Source of the DNA: Candidatus Aminicenantes bacterium UBA1061
Lineage (GTDB): Bacteria > Acidobacteriota > Aminicenantia > Aminicenantales > Saccharicenantaceae
Length of the DNA: 23,411 nt
Assembly: GCA_002316315.1 (NCBI GenBank)
Contig: DCDG01000031.1
Span: 1 to 23,411, forward strand
Direction: 5' to 3'
In this document: in pieces, positions 23,095 to 23,411 of the stretch
Position numbering within the stretch: the first letter of the stretch is position 1
Layout: every line of letters begins with the position of its first letter
The notes under the pieces: generated by a model
Database searches by the model: none
Told to the model about the DNA's origin: nothing
The model's input: the letters and a program-made list of their open reading frames with translations, nothing else
Translations under genes and position numbers: made by a program

Positions 23095-23411
23095 GTTTCA
23101 ATCCTTGTTTTTCTGGAACCACTGCTTAGACCAATTTCGATAGGCTCAAACTCTCGTGGAGTATATATGTTTCAATCCTTGTTTTTCTGGAACCACTGCT
23201 TAGACCCGCCGGTTCTATGATCTACCAGTTTTAATCAGAGCTTGTTTCAATCCTTGTTTTTCTGGAACCACTGCTTAGACCCACATCGTTTAGGTTTGAA
23301 ATACAAAGATATCAGCAGTTTCAATCCTTGTTTTTCTGGAACCACTGCTTAGACATTTGAAGCTTTGATTCATGACGACGAGGACGAAGACGAGTTTCAA
23401 TCCTTGTTTTT
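23095..23411. CRISPR. CRISPR array, 37-nt repeats, runs off the window
   Basis: Four identical 37-nt repeats lie at 23095-23131, 23169-23205, 23244-23280 and 23318-23354, and a fifth (23394-23411) is cut by the end. Spacers are 37, 38, 37 and 39 nt, all different. The plus-strand repeat begins GTTTCAATCC and ends GCTTAGAC. Read on the minus strand it ends ATTGAAAC, the 8-nt 5' handle typical of type III and several type I crRNAs, so transcription probably runs on the minus strand with the leader beyond the right edge. The first repeat is not degenerate, which does not fit a typical trailer end. The repeat has only a very weak internal inverted repeat. No cas gene is in the window, so the type cannot be fixed. 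Confidence 0.97.

Noticed and set aside
22911..23129. 72-residue plus-strand frame running into the first CRISPR repeat
   Set aside because: Its complement encodes recognisable amidohydrolase sequence and its end is repeat DNA.

Overview
The window looks like a chromosomal piece of an uncultured, double-membraned bacterium of moderate GC. Two GWxTD-domain proteins, a large carboxypeptidase-regulatory/TonB-dependent receptor, a TolC-type outer-membrane factor and many lipoproteins suggest the Acidobacteriota/Candidatus Aminicenantes neighbourhood. That placement is inferred from gene content, not from a phylogenetic marker analysis.

Layout. A tRNA-Leu(CAG) with a good sigma70-like promoter opens the window (175-261), followed 10 nt later by a B12-binding-type radical SAM enzyme and a GWxTD lipoprotein on the plus strand. 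These converge, 16 nt apart, on a ~1020-residue TonB-dependent receptor on the minus strand. A ROK sugar kinase and tatA follow on the minus strand as a two-gene unit. tatA is divergent from lepA, and well-formed promoters for both lie in the 230-nt gap. Next is a tight three-gene plus-strand unit: an unknown 196-residue protein, a lipoprotein with TPR-like helices and mtnA. It is closed by a clear intrinsic terminator (11811-11834). tsaD, a TolC-family efflux protein, a GT4-like glycosyltransferase and an overlapping GNAT acyltransferase come next, then an enolase-superfamily N-acylamino acid racemase/o-succinylbenzoate synthase homologue and an SQR-like flavoprotein. A long GWxTD+TPR protein on the minus strand converges on the SQR-like gene.

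The right end (22003-23411) has no intact gene. It holds a decayed amidohydrolase on the minus strand, an open frame without a start codon on the plus strand, and at the edge a CRISPR array with four identical 37-nt repeats, a fifth cut by the window end, and spacers of 37-39 nt. No cas gene is in view.

How the genes may work together. Housekeeping functions (LepA, TsaD, MtnA, TatA, tRNA) are mixed with envelope functions (TonB receptor, TolC, GWxTD proteins). The best functional pair is the GNAT acyltransferase plus racemase, which matches the known N-succinylamino acid racemase route for turning D-amino acids into L-amino acids; the third enzyme, an M20-type deacylase, is not seen here. The least explained parts are the GWxTD proteins, the unknown/lipoprotein pair ahead of mtnA, and the CRISPR flank.
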